64,000 nt of DNA from Dendrophyllia cribrosa. Lineage: Eukaryota > Cnidaria > Anthozoa > Scleractinia > Dendrophylliidae. The stretch's first letter is position 1; the number at the start of each line of letters is the position of its first letter. The notes under the pieces are model-generated. The model had not been told where the DNA came from, did no database searches, and saw nothing but the letters and a program-made list of their open reading frames with translations. Shown in pieces: positions 23,501-34,092 of the stretch. The DNA lies in the NCBI GenBank assembly GCA_024195265.1, contig JAJLRJ010000013.1, forward strand, positions 1,249,403-1,313,402. The letters run 5' to 3'. A program made the position numbers and the translations under genes.

Positions 23501-26500
23501 CCCCCTGCCATTCTCACGAAAAAAAAAAAATTCTGTTATACACCCCTTTCATAATGGCGGCCGATTTATTTATTCTTTTATATGTATGTTAATTAGCCTT
23601 TCTGGCCTCGCTGGCGTGAGCAAAATTCAAAAGAATTTTTACTCTAAACCGAGGGCAGTGAGGCTAATTAACATTGACATAAAAGAACAAATAAATCGGC
23701 CGCCATTATGAAAGTGGTGTATGAGAATGTAAAATTTTAATTGCAAAAAGTAATAATGTCTGAATAATATTATGCTTTATTTGACTGAAGGGAGTAAATT
23801 TTTGCAGAATATTGTTCTGCAAAAAATTTTTTTTGAGCTATTTTGAAAAAAATAGCTCATTAGCAGGCGCAAAGGTTGGTTTGTGATGTTAGTATGTTTG
23901 TTAGCTTGTTTGTTTGTTTGTTTGTATGTATGTCTTGGGTTATGTCACACCAATCAGATTGCCTCTAGTATGTACACCGTGTACTATGTCAGCCAATCAA
24001 ATTTTCGCTTCTAAAATGGTATTACTGAAGGTCAAAGAAGGGCACTTGACATGAATTGAAAATCAGCCATCTTGAATCTCCGCGATTGTTGCCGCAAACA
24101 CTAAAAGTGTAAAGTTTTGAAAATTTGTTGCTTGGGAACTGTTCTCTAATCCCGACTGGCTTGCTAACCTGGCAATATCAAGGACATTTATTCGGAAATA
24201 CCGCCTATAATGTGCCCTATGCATGAATGGTAGAATGGTCTGCGGGGGATGAGACGTCCAAAAAATGTGGACTATGGTTACGTTCATAGGTGAGCTTATA
24301 CTGAAGTATGAGTATAGTTTTATTGCAAAAACGGCAAGCCGATTTCAAATAATATGATGCGGAACATGAATTGTATGTTTCAAGCCTGGGTTTCAAGAGA
24401 TTACTATTTAAAATTGGATTTTTTTTGTCAGACACGCTGTCTGCACGTGAAAATGTTGAACTTTGTCCTTATAGAAACTTGTCCGTGATGCATGGAGTTC
24501 AACAGAGAAAATGTAATGCAATTAATCTACAATTTACAGTATGTAAAACGTTTATCTTTCTTTGAATTAATGTGAGCTGATGTGTAGGTTATTAATTGTA
24601 TGCCTCAAGCGATTACTATAAGCGAGAAGCGACTGTATTTTGTATGAGCAGTCACGTTGTGTGCACGTGCAAATATTGAACTTTGTCCTGGTACGTGATG
24701 AAATTCAACATGTTTTCGAGAAAACGTAATGTAATTAATTTATATGGTGCGTTAAAAAACGCCTGTTTAAAAAATATTAGTTGCAATTTACTAGGAAACA
24801 AGCAAAATTCATCTTGGATGCGCTAAGTTTCTGCTGGTCGACATTACAGGAAAAGGTGTTTGGTTTCAAATGTTAACCTCAACAATGTTCGTGTAAGTAA
24901 TTCAATTAGCTTGTGGTTTTGAGTCGAAAACAATTTAATCTAATTAGTTCTGTTTCTATTTGCACGACTTTTTTGTGGAGAATAAAAACAGTTGTTTAAA
25001 TAATATTAGTTCCAATTTACTAGGAGACTACTTATATTCATTTTTCATGCGTTTAGTTTCTGTGAAAGACTTTTCTGGTTGACATTACAGAAACAGGTGG
25101 TTCAAAGAATTTTCCTGTCACTAATTTAATTAGCTTGTGGTTTGGAGTTGAAAACAATTTAATTTAATTAGTTTGCGTCTTCCAGGCCAAAGGAACCTTT
25201 TCCACGTGTCTTTTGTGAATAATAAAAGAAACCTTTAAAAAAAGACTAGATACAAATTTCCAGGAAATAATAAGCCTTCAATTTGGATGCATCAAATTTA
25301 TGTGCAGGACTTTTCTGGTTGACATTTAATTTAATACACTCATTACTGAAACAAGTTGCTCATTTCACTGGGGCCGTAGTTTCGTCAAAAAATAACTCCG
25401 GAAATCCCGTGAAAAAAAGCTAGCCGAGAAACGAGAAACGGGACCCAGTTGGTTATCTCGGTATTTTTTTTGGTAGTGGGCGGGCCGGAGGATTTGAAAA
25501 ACGTATATCTGCAAGCGGTTATTTGTGCGAGTTAACTTCCGCTGTTTTGTTACTTTCACCATTTCATATCATTTAGGTAATTTTCAAAATAGCTCATGCA
25601 CGCAATGCGTGCCTATGTTTTCTGCTGGAACCTGTTTTGCGGATCAAGGGCAATCTGCAGAATCTGCAAAAAAAAAAAAAAAACGCAAAAATTTCATGCA
25701 ACACGGACATGTTATAATACCACAGGGAAGACCAAGTACTGCTCAATGATCACTTTTAATGAGGACTTCATCCATCAACGCTAATTACTAATAATTTACT
25801 AATTACTAACAACTAATTGCAAGTTTACTACTTCAGGGAGTGATGACCCTGCTTTCGCGAGACTTGGGCTTAGCTGGCTCCGGCTGACAGTACCCGGTAA
25901 GGGCCCATGCTCAAGTTAGTTGAAACACCTTCACTGCCTTTTGGGTGTCTCTGGCGAGTCTAAGGCTATGGCTGAGTATCCCAAGAGCTTTATTTAAGTA
26001 TTATTATTATAATTATTATAAATATCATTATTATTATTAAAGTTATTATTATTATTATCTGCTCCAGTGACTTGTCAGTTACAGGGAAGGTGTGAATCTT
26101 GCCTTTGAGGGCGGATGAGGTGTGTTCTTCCATCCAACAGCTGAGTGGCCCTGGAGAAAGGCGCCCCCAGACTTCTAGAGCTTTGTAATTCATAAATTGC
26201 CTGTCTCGCAACTTTGGTCGACATAACTGAACTGAACTAACTGAAATTCTGTAAAATTCCTAATATAAGCCCTGGGATTTATATTTCTTTTTGACAAGGA
26301 ATATTATTGAAAGAAAATGTTTGTTCAACAATGTGTTGGGCTTATATATAAGTGTCATGTTTTTGTGGCTTTAAAAATAAAAGTGATCGGAAAATTTTCA
26401 ATCCAAAAGAATTCAAACCACAACATATTCAGAGGCTTAGTTGTTTTGGAAGAATTTTTTTTCTGAGATTTGGGGGTGAAGAGACTTTAATAGGGGTGTC

Positions 26501-29500
26501 ATCTGGCATTTTTTGGCAGCTCATTTTAGAGTGATATTTATATTTACTGTCCTTACACCCACATAAGATTCCAATGAGAGTAGAGATCCGGAGTACTGTG
26601 ACATCCCGCCCATCCTACCAGCTAAAAAAGGGAGCACAGTGCAGGAAGAAGCGTCAGACATTCCACCTCCCCTACCAGCCAAGAAAGGGGCGATGAGTCC
26701 TCCTTACGTAGGGGACTTCTCTCTTGGAGGAGGTACTTGATCTTCATTTACATATAATGAGGCTTTGTAGGGGTGTTTAGATCAATCAGTTAGCTGAAAC
26801 CCTTTCAATCCTAGAGTCAATTATGGAGACATGTAGTGTAGTTGGAACTAACTTTTGAGTCTCTCAACGAAATCCTATGGTGTTCACGACTATTTAAATG
26901 AAACCTCCTTGGCAGTACGTTTTGCATGGTAACATTTGTTTTTTAATATTACAAAATGAAATTTAGGGTTTTTCTTTAATTTTTATTTTTGGCACAGAGT
27001 TAAAGAAAAATTGCATTTTAACCTGAGTTTTAGAGTAAGGCTTGTAAAGATCCTTGAATTTGCTACATGATACCCATAGAAAGAGAATTATGGTAAATTT
27101 CACAGACTTCATTCTTGATCCCTTCTTCAACACTGTTTCTGAATGCCCATTTTCAGTGCCAGAGACAGCAGGCAGTGACACCGGAATCACTTTCGCTACT
27201 GCATCAGCAACAACAAATGACAGCAGCAGTTCCTTCCTCCAGCTGAAGCCACCTCCAGGATCTGAGCTTCCTCGGTCTGCGTCTGTTAGTAGTGCTTTAC
27301 CGAGACCAAGACCACAGGTAGAACAATCTGCAAACAAGTTTACATGTTAAAAAATATATTTAGAATCAGATTTAGAAACAAGTAAGAGTTGTGTTAAACC
27401 GTGAGGAATGGGTTCAGCCAACAGCTGGAAAGTAGTTTACTACCAGTATATAACAGTGTTTCATTAGGATTTCCAAACACCACAAAGTGGGTTAAAAAAA
27501 GTCACAGCCGAGTTCTTTTAACTGACTAATCATTAAAAACAGAGAAAAAAAAGGAGAAAAATTGCTAAAATCTCTGCTAATTAAGTTGGTTTCCAAACCA
27601 CAGTCGCGCTTTTGATTTTCTTTTTTTAAACTTCATGAATTGTTAATGAGGTTGAGAAGCACATGGGTCTCATAAAGTCATATCATCAAACATGCAAGCA
27701 ATAAACATGGCTGTACTTTTTTTTAGCAACGTTCTTCTGGATCATCATTGTTTGCTCCTGGTCAGAGCAGCAAACCATCTTCATCAACATTATCATCGTT
27801 GTCATCATCAACATCATATTCAGCTGAACTGTTTAGCTGTCTAGCTGATTTCACACCAACTACCGAAACATCAGATTCAGTAAACAATTTACAGTCAAGC
27901 AAAAACAATGGTACTGCTGATAAATCAAGCAACTTGGCAAATACAACAAGTGCTGTAGGACAGACACTTAATAGAGCGACAACAACTTCATGTATTGGTA
28001 ACTCGCAAGAGAATTTACCTGCCTTGGTGAGGTCAAAAACTGAAGGAGGTCTTCCCACCATGTCGAGCGTGGTGTTTGCTAAAGGGGCAGCTGGTACTGT
28101 CCTGGGAAGAAAGGATGATGTTCTTCCGATTGCCGTGGCCTTTATTGAGTCTGTCAATGCATTTTTCCGGGGCAGTGATCAGAGCAAGTAAGGAAAACAT
28201 TTCAATATCTAATTTAATGTTATTACCATTTTTGCCTCATGCCAGTGTATTTTGACTTTCCCATAAATGATATTGTAGAACAAACATGTACAATCTGCCT
28301 TTTTTGGGGGGCAGGGGGGGGGGGAGGGGGATGTTGGGGCTTATTCAAGGGGGGGGGGGGGGGGTTGCACTTAGTGTTAAAAGGAAATTAACTGGCATTT
28401 AAACTTGTCTAGGACAATCTTATTATTGAAAAAGGGTGAACCCTTTCACTCCCAGAGTCAATTATAGAGACATGTAATGTAGCTCTAACTTTTAAATTTG
28501 GTGCCAGAATCCTATGAAACCTCTTTGGCAGTAATTTTGCATGGTACCATTTGCTTTTCAGTATTTTACAAAACAAAATTTAGAATTTTTCTTGAATTTT
28601 GATTCTTGGAGCTCGTGTGAGTTAAGGGATTATTAGTCAGTGGCTTCTTTTTTTCTTTTTTTTTTTCAGGTGTATGGTGAAGGTGACTGGTGATATAACA
28701 GTGTCTTTTCCAGCCAGTGTCCTACCACTCATTTATGATACAGAAAATGCTCCTATGCTTAGTTTCCTTGTGCGAGGAACATCCTGCCTTGAGCAAATAT
28801 TACCAAATAAGGCTCTGATTAACAGGTGTGTAATATCCATTCTCATCATCATTATCACTATTAGAACAGTTTGTTTTCAATGAGTATCTTAACACCAAAA
28901 CCAATATACGTATACCGGTAATTACTTTAGCCAATAACAACAGAGGCAGACAATCCATTGAGCTAATCAAAACTCGAAGCCAGCATTAAGCACAGGAAAA
29001 TGCATGCAGGCAAGTCATGATTGGTTTTGGTTTTACTTTTGATTGGTTGAGAAAGTGGCGCAATTTTTTTTAGCCAATCACAAAGCATATCAATCCAAAA
29101 TCAAAGCAATCGTGTAATTACTTTCAACACTCAATTGAAAACTTCTCTGTAGTTGAGAGAGCACTATCTTACATTTTGCTTACGAGAGCCGTAATGGCCG
29201 GCAACTGCAGTAGATATGACTCGCTACCCAAAGTTTAAAAATGATTAAAATATTAATGACAACAAGCATGGAAGACTTTGTTTGTTTTATAACCAGCTAC
29301 TTTCCTTGTGCAGCCGGCTTCTTCAAAGCTTAACGACAGCCCCAGTAATAATGCAGTCCACTTCATTCTACATCTCAGGTGCAGTGATTAACATGATTGT
29401 TTGTTTCTTGTATTTAGCAAAGGACAACTGAGCGGTGGTGATGGTGTTAGTTATGATTTCAATATGGCATCGTTGGCTGAACATCTTAAAAAACAATCAG

Positions 29501-32096
29501 AACAAGGATCAAGTACATATTACAATATTGATATCATCAAATATGAGGTCAGGATAACTTTTAACTTGCTTTATTCGTGAATAAATAATTATTTCTTGTT
29601 GATATGGAGAATGATTAACACCTTCATCCTCAGTAATTTGTTGGTCAGCCAGAGATTGAATCCGCAACCTCCTGCTCAGCCCACTGGTACTCTACCAAGT
29701 GAGCTAATTCTGTTGCAGTTAGCTCGAATGGTTTCTCTACTCTTGACAGGTTTCATCTCTTTCCCTTTTCAAGGTAAAGACGAATGGTTTCTCTACCACT
29801 CCGCTGCAGTTATGTAGTTACTGGAAATGCGATACGGATTCCACAGACCTTAGAGTTGATTACCGGTATAATCCTGCTTGTATGTCAGCTCCTTGTTCTA
29901 TCAGCAACTTATCTGTTCTGGTTCCTATGAGTGGCGCAGTCACTATTATGCAATCTAAACCATCTGCTACTTGGTAAGTTCAGATAACCCTATAGATGGT
30001 TTTCACTCACGTGACCTTCAGTCCTGTGGGACTCAAATGACAAAGGCCATGGTGGCCATGTTGGTGGACAAAACAAAAGAAGTTCATTAAAATTATTTTG
30101 TAGGTGTGCACCAACATGGCCGCCGTTATGTAACATGAAAACCACCTGTAATGCCCAAGAGTGCCAAAAATCAAAATTCAAGAAAAGTTCCAAATTTCGT
30201 TTTGTAAAACACTAAAAAAAAAGCACCTCAGAAAAATATGACAAAAGAGGTTTCATTTGAATGGTCACAACATAAGATTTTGTCCACAGACTTGAAAGTT
30301 ACAACTGCATAACATGTCTCGATAATTGACGGGTTTCAATAATTTACCCCTGGGATCTCCTCTTCAAATTTGTACTTAATTATGTGTTATTCTTTCTATG
30401 ACTTGTCCAGTTTTTGTTGTAGTTGTACACATACACTTTTAAAAAATCTCTCTGAAAGACTGTGTTATGCTAGGTTGTTTTTAAAAATGTGCAATTTTCT
30501 GTTTTGCCACTCTACACAATAGGTCTGCTGAACACCAGAGAGCTTTGTGGAAACTCCAGGAGGTCTCCAGTACATCTGAAACACAAGGTAAAAAAATATG
30601 ATGCAATGCTCATGCTATGGTGAAAGTTTGTTTACAGCTCTTTTTAATGTGTATAATTCAATAGCACACAACTTTTCCTCTGTTCTTCCCTGGTACACTT
30701 AAGTACAACTATTTGGGTGGAAGGAGTCTATTATAAAATTGACAGGGATGATTGTTGAAAATTTTGAAAGGAACTCCAAAAAGGTACTGGTAACCTGTTT
30801 TGTAGGTGTGGCCAGGGGTTTCAATAAAATTGAGAGTAAGTGGCAATATTAATTTTGTAAAATAGACGGCAGTAGCAACAAAGGGGCCATAAGGTCCCTT
30901 TCCTCTAGGGGGGTCTTCAGGCATGCCCCCCCCACCCCGAAAATCTAGGACCTCGGAAATGGCATTTCCAGCATTCTGGGCATCAACTTACAGTGAAATT
31001 AATAAAAAAGTGGGCGGCAATAATTTGGGAAGTAGCCGGCGGAATTCGCCGGTTGCTGGCTTCTAATGAAACCTCTGGGTGTGGCTCGCATTAAATTTTA
31101 CCTCTAAGTTGTTCTTGTCAACATGTTGTTCTTATACTAGCTAAATACTCTAAAAGGTATCAAAATAACTCAGACAGTGGTAATTTATAATTCAAACTCC
31201 CTTAATGGTGGCAAACCATGAATTGTAACCCCTAAAAGATACTTGATGATCACCCCATCACCCCAGCTGGTCGCCAGAATATTATTTAAAACGATAGAAT
31301 ACTGATTTTCTTCATATTGACGTTTTAGGTTCTTTGAGAGCAAGATTTGATTTAACACAAGGACCAAGTACCCCCTCACGGATCGCTGTACAATTCACCT
31401 GCAATGGAGCCACCATTTCTAAACTAAATTTTGAACTTAAAAGTCAAGAATACAAACTTTCTCTTGTTAAAAAGAGGTTCACTACTGGTAAGGGCGGATG
31501 TGTTTTGTTTGTGATGTTTTATGATCTAGGCCCAGTACAAAATCTGTTAATCCAATAATTTAAAGCATATGTGCCACTTTGAAGGGTAAGGTTTTCAAAC
31601 AGTTTAGTCTGGGATAGGGTATAGAAATCAGAGAGTTTTGGCTTAGAAAAGGGCCGGTATCATTTACTGGGAAACTGATCGGTGGTATGAGGATAGCTAG
31701 AGTTTCTGGAGAATAGCGAGTTTGGGATAGGGTAGGGATTTTTGGTGTCTAGTTTAGAGTAGGATTGAAAAATCCAGCTGAACATGGTCTGGTATAGGAT
31801 AAAGGCTTCAGAGTCCCAGCGGCACACCACCCAAAAATATACAGGGGAACCCCCAACCCCCCTGCCCACCACCACCACCATCACCACTGCCCACTGCATA
31901 CTGCCTACCACCTGGTTGATTCATCAGGTAATGGTATTAATATTTCTGTCTGTTGCTGTCATTTGTGGTGTGCAAAAAATGCTGCTGTTCTGAGCAAAAG
32001 GCAAAGAATCACCAAAAGATTATCATGGCTTATTTGTAACTCACAACTAATTAAAATGGTATTCTTTTTTCAGGTAAATACATTGTGGAGAGCTAG
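10356..32096 (+). CDS. FCHO2: F-BAR domain only protein (FCHO1/2 orthologue), 28 exons, 1019 aa
   Basis: FCHO proteins sense and bend membrane through the F-BAR domain and recruit AP-2, Eps15 and cargo early in clathrin-coated pit formation. Exons: 10356-10382, 10494-10585, 10700-10774, 13039-13180, 13286-13357, 15703-15783, 16162-16186, 16279-16358, 17277-17375, 18256-18352, 19639-19746, 20461-20542, 20753-20783, 20867-20924, 21223-21273, 21720-21847, 22500-22524, 22630-22681, 22946-23160, 26568-26732, 27157-27317, 27727-28187, 28670-28825, 29418-29547, 29774-29973, 30523-30587, 31329-31487, 32074-32096. All have GT/AG ends, phases agree, and the 3060-nt frame is open. Residues 1-265 are the F-BAR ([20 protein letters not shown]); a polylysine patch and VDEEGY motif follow; a Ser-rich linker carries two [10 protein letters not shown] repeats; residues about 755-1019 are the mu-homology domain ending [15 protein letters not shown]. 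Vertebrate FCHOs are about 810-890 aa; the excess is linker. One invertebrate gene probably corresponds to both FCHO1 and FCHO2. Confidence 0.95.
13468..14025. mobile_element. TTAA-flanked (piggyBac-like) MITE with five 88-bp tandem repeats
   Basis: TTAA at 13464-13467 and 14026-14029 bounds a 558-bp element. Its ends, CCCTTTCACTGCCAAGG and (inverted) CCCTTGCACTCCCAGAG, form an imperfect TIR. The core is five units of exactly 88 bp, with GGTACCATGC recurring at 13549, 13637, 13725, 13813 and 13901. TTAA target sites with CCY-starting termini are the piggyBac signature. There is no transposase. It lies in FCHO intron 5. Confidence 0.75.
14578..14662 (+). mobile_element. tRNA-derived SINE head
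   Basis: Contains an A-box-like TTAGCTCAGTTGGTAGAGC and a B-box-like GGTTAGAATCC. The arms do not fold into a clean cloverleaf and the B box is altered, so this is a SINE or tRNA fossil rather than a working tRNA gene. FCHO intron 5. Confidence 0.55.
15270..15320. repeat. T-run followed by a G homopolymer of about 36
   Basis: A poly-T stretch then GCG and an unbroken G-run at about 15285-15320, inside FCHO intron 5. It is a potential G-quadruplex and an assembly weak point. Confidence 0.7.
17459..17524. repeat. (ATC)n microsatellite followed by a G-run
   Basis: About 12 ATC units (17459-17496) directly abut roughly 28 G, in FCHO intron 9. A related diverged stretch (TGGGGGTACTCTGCATAG and following) continues to about 17690. 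It has an inverted counterpart at 31590-31910, suggesting one dispersed repeat family. Confidence 0.7.
18000..18061. repeat. (GTAT)n microsatellite, about 15 units
   Basis: Perfect tetranucleotide array in FCHO intron 9. The apparent antisense Tyr-Ile-His-Thr protein is produced by this repeat. Confidence 0.9.
18775..19450 (+). mobile_element. tRNA-derived SINE, split by a MITE at 18915-19308
   Basis: The head shows GTGGTCTAGTAGTTAGCAC (A box region) and GGTTCAAGCC (B box). The body contains CTTAGACAAGAAACTTTGC and, after the insertion, GACTAGCATCCCATCCAGG. The 394-bp insert has long TIRs sharing AATTGAAGGGC and CATCCTAAGTATGTTTTT with their complement. Sister SINE copies lie at 21982-22445 (plus) and 36990-37205 (minus). 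Confidence 0.7.
19813..19991. mobile_element. Foldback MITE with TAGTTTTATCGACTGAGTCG ends
   Basis: The left arm starts TTTAGTTTTATCGACTGAG and the right arm ends with its complement. Arms extend about 58 bp through AAATTGACCAC and ATTCAAATAGCT. The loop region has CAAAGGGTTAGCGCTC. FCHO intron 11. Confidence 0.8.
20065..20237. mobile_element. MITE with CAGGGATGTAGCTAA ends
   Basis: Left CAGGGATGTAGCTAAG, right TTAGCTACGTCCCTG. It resembles the element inserted in the LINE at 6638-6796. FCHO intron 11. Confidence 0.65.
21982..22445 (+). mobile_element. tRNA-derived SINE, split by a MITE at 22125-22280
   Basis: Same family as 18775-19450: GTGGTGTAGTGGTTGGCG head, CTTAGACAAGTACTAG, then TTCCATCCAGG after the insert. 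The inserted 156-bp MITE has TIR TAGAGCGTTTTCACT and a TA target duplication. A second copy of that MITE is at 29991-30152. FCHO intron 16. Confidence 0.7.
23219..25707. mobile_element. Nested DNA elements filling FCHO intron 19
   Basis: The outer ends match as inverted repeats of about 40 bp: CCGTGTGGCATGACATTTTT near 23219 and the complement of TGCATGAAATTTTTGCG near 25690. Inside lie a 62-bp-armed MITE at 23538-23722 and a 1.76-kb element at 23835-25595 with perfect 15-bp TIRs (GAGCTATTTTGAAAA). The latter contains about three diverged copies, roughly 230-300 bp each, of a unit holding CAATTTACTAGGA and GGTTGACATTACAG (24760-25360). No transposase was recognised. Confidence 0.6.
23538..23722. 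mobile_element. MITE with about 62-bp inverted arms
   Basis: ATACACCCCTTTCATAATGG at the left and CCATTATGAAAGTGGTGTAT at the right. Arms continue through GCGGCCGATTTATTT to GTTAATTAGCCT. Ends next to TA suggest a mariner-type target. Confidence 0.8.
26803..27015. repeat. Relic of the CCCTTTCACT repeat family
   Basis: One diverged unit: CCCTTTCAATCCTAGAGTCA, then TTTTGAGTCTC, AATCCTATGG and ATTTAAATGAAACCTC, related to the 88-bp unit at 13.5 kb. FCHO intron 20, next to exon 21. Confidence 0.6.
28300..28630. repeat. G-rich tract and another CCCTTTCACT-family relic
   Basis: Interrupted G-runs at 28304-28364, then CCCTTTCACTCCCAGAGTCA at 28440 with AATCCTATGAAACCTC and TTTTGCATGGTACC. FCHO intron 22, shortly before exon 23. 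Confidence 0.6.
28918..29150 (-). mobile_element. CCAAT/E2F-rich MITE, copy B (reverse orientation)
   Basis: The right end has ACTCAATTGAAAACTTCTC. The interior carries CATGATTGGTTTTGG, TGATTGGTTGAGAAAGTGGCGC and TTAGCCAATCACAAAGC. It is more diverged than copies C and D. FCHO intron 23. Confidence 0.6.
29640..29720 (-). mobile_element. tRNA-derived SINE head, antisense
   Basis: Read on the minus strand it gives TTAGCTCACTTGGTAGAG (A box) and GGATTCAATCTCTGG (altered B box). It lies just before FCHO exon 25 and is unlikely to be a functional tRNA. Confidence 0.5.
29991..30350. mobile_element. TAGAGCG-type MITE followed directly by a CCCTTTCACT-family relic
   Basis: 29991-30152 repeats the 22125-22280 MITE (GTTTTCACTCACGTGACC, CAAATGACAAAGGCCATGG) with diverged tips. 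30153-30350 then holds one inverted-family unit (AGGTTTCATTTGAATGGTCA). FCHO intron 25. Confidence 0.65.
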
Positions 32097-32116
32097 TGCA
32101 AGCTAGTATGGAAAGA

Positions 32117-32122
32117 AATAAA
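32117..32122 (+). terminator. Candidate FCHO polyadenylation signal
   Basis: AATAAA 21 bases after the stop codon. That is very close, so a downstream signal is equally possible; several AT-rich candidates follow. Confidence 0.3.
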
Positions 32123-34051
32123 GCAAAGCAAATATTTTAATGATTTAAAGAAACAACAAATTTAATGTCAAGTAGAGGATGAAAAAATAGTAAAACTCAA
32201 ATGTAAAATGTAAATGACAGGAAACTAAAAAGAAATGATATAAAATATGAAATGAACAAGTGATTGGAATTTCAGAATGTAGGTTCTAATCCTGTTCTCC
32301 ACATTTATTATATATGTTGTAGTTAATTTTCTATTCCAGTTAATTTTTGTTTTTCCTTTGTTTCAAATTCATTAGCATATATTACCATACCCAAAAACAA
32401 TGGGAAAATAAAAATTACCTGAGATAAAAAATTAACTACAACATATACATTTTAAAATATCTTTTGTACTTGATTTTTGAAGTACAAAGTACTAATAATG
32501 TTTCTTGAAGATGCAGAGGGAATTATCACATAGGATCATACTGTTACCGTGTTTAAATACTAGAATTAGTGTTTTTAAAATATTATTGTGCTCAATGCAT
32601 TCACAACACATCCAGCTTTCCCTCACGATCTGCTATTTTTTTGGCATTTTTTTTTACAAGGAAATCAGTGTTCTTTATAGGGGGTGGACAGAAGGGTCTG
32701 AAAGCTTTATCTCTTAAAGGGGCACTGTTACAGTGATTTTGTTGTCGCAGTGATTTTGCTGATTTCGCCCAAACTTTTAAATATTCGACTTAATAACTTT
32801 GCTTATACATAAAATGCTCCTGGAACACAGAGAAGAAAATATCAAGTGATTCCTCAACAGCCGATCGATAACAAATCAGAGGATTGAAATGCACCAATAG
32901 AAACAAACCAACGCGCTACATAGCAACACGTAACCAATCGACCCCATCGCCTGATGAAGACTAGCAGTAAAAGCACTCGAAATGTAGCGATCAACATCTC
33001 AGTGACTCCATTGCGAGACAAACGAACAAGCGTTCACCTATCATACACACCACAATGAACAACATGAACCACATTTTTAACAACAAAATATAATCAGTTT
33101 TTGAAGTATTTTACCAACATACAAGAATAACTTGAAAAATTTAGGTTTCTGTTAGAAATGTCTTTTTTTCGGCTTGTCAAAGTGTTAATAAAAAATATGT
33201 GACATTGCCCCTTTAAGTGCTGGTCACACAAAGTCCAAAGTCCATGCAAGTTGGATGCTTTTCTGCTGGTCATCATTATGCTGTGGATGACTTCCACCCC
33301 TTGGATCATTGATTTCAACAGAGGTGCTAATTTTCTGGCTTGGTTTTTATTCATTGTCTAAAATGCTTTGGTTCCAAAAATATATATAATAATTATTACA
33401 GAATACTGTACAGCATAACACTTTTGTTTGTTACATAATTTTGTGATTTTTGCAATTCTTCCACACTCCAAAATAATATTAATGCAGTATGCAAGGAGTA
33501 TGGTTAAACCATAAAAACTTTATAATAAGCCCCTCCCCCACCTGACCCCACCCTTAAGACATCAGATTTTGTCATTAATCCCACCCTGCTTTCTTCTCTC
33601 ACTTGTAATTAAAATGTTGGGTAATTAGAATGGGACAACATATGACAGAGTGCAGTACTGGTAACATCCATTTTTAGGAAACTTGGCGGAGTGGCATTGA
33701 GTGAATAACTGACACGATGTGTCAGAATGAGATCTTTATGCTTCCCTCCTGATCCCCTACCCCGTGGGGCTTAATAGAGTTTTTATGGAATTTTCAGTCC
33801 TTGAAACAAGTGCAATGTATTGTAATATTAATAGTATCTGAAGGAAAATTTATTTTATGCCACAGCTTTCACCTGAATGTTTCTCACCAGAGGTACCCCA
33901 CGCTCTTAGTGAAAGCTTCAAATAATGCAATTAAACTTCTTTAAAACAGTCAGAAGGGACAGGGTAAAGTGTTTGTATTGAAAAGGGTGTCAGTATCATA
34001 GAGGTACCTGTGTTACAGTAGCATGGCTCTTTGGGATCCAGTGTACTATGC

Positions 34052-34092
<41 letters not shown>

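Noticed and set aside
31660..31993. Frames with Thr/Pro repeats near 31.8 kb
   Set aside because: Arise from a CCACCA/ATCACC simple repeat in the last FCHO intron, related to the 17.5-kb repeat.
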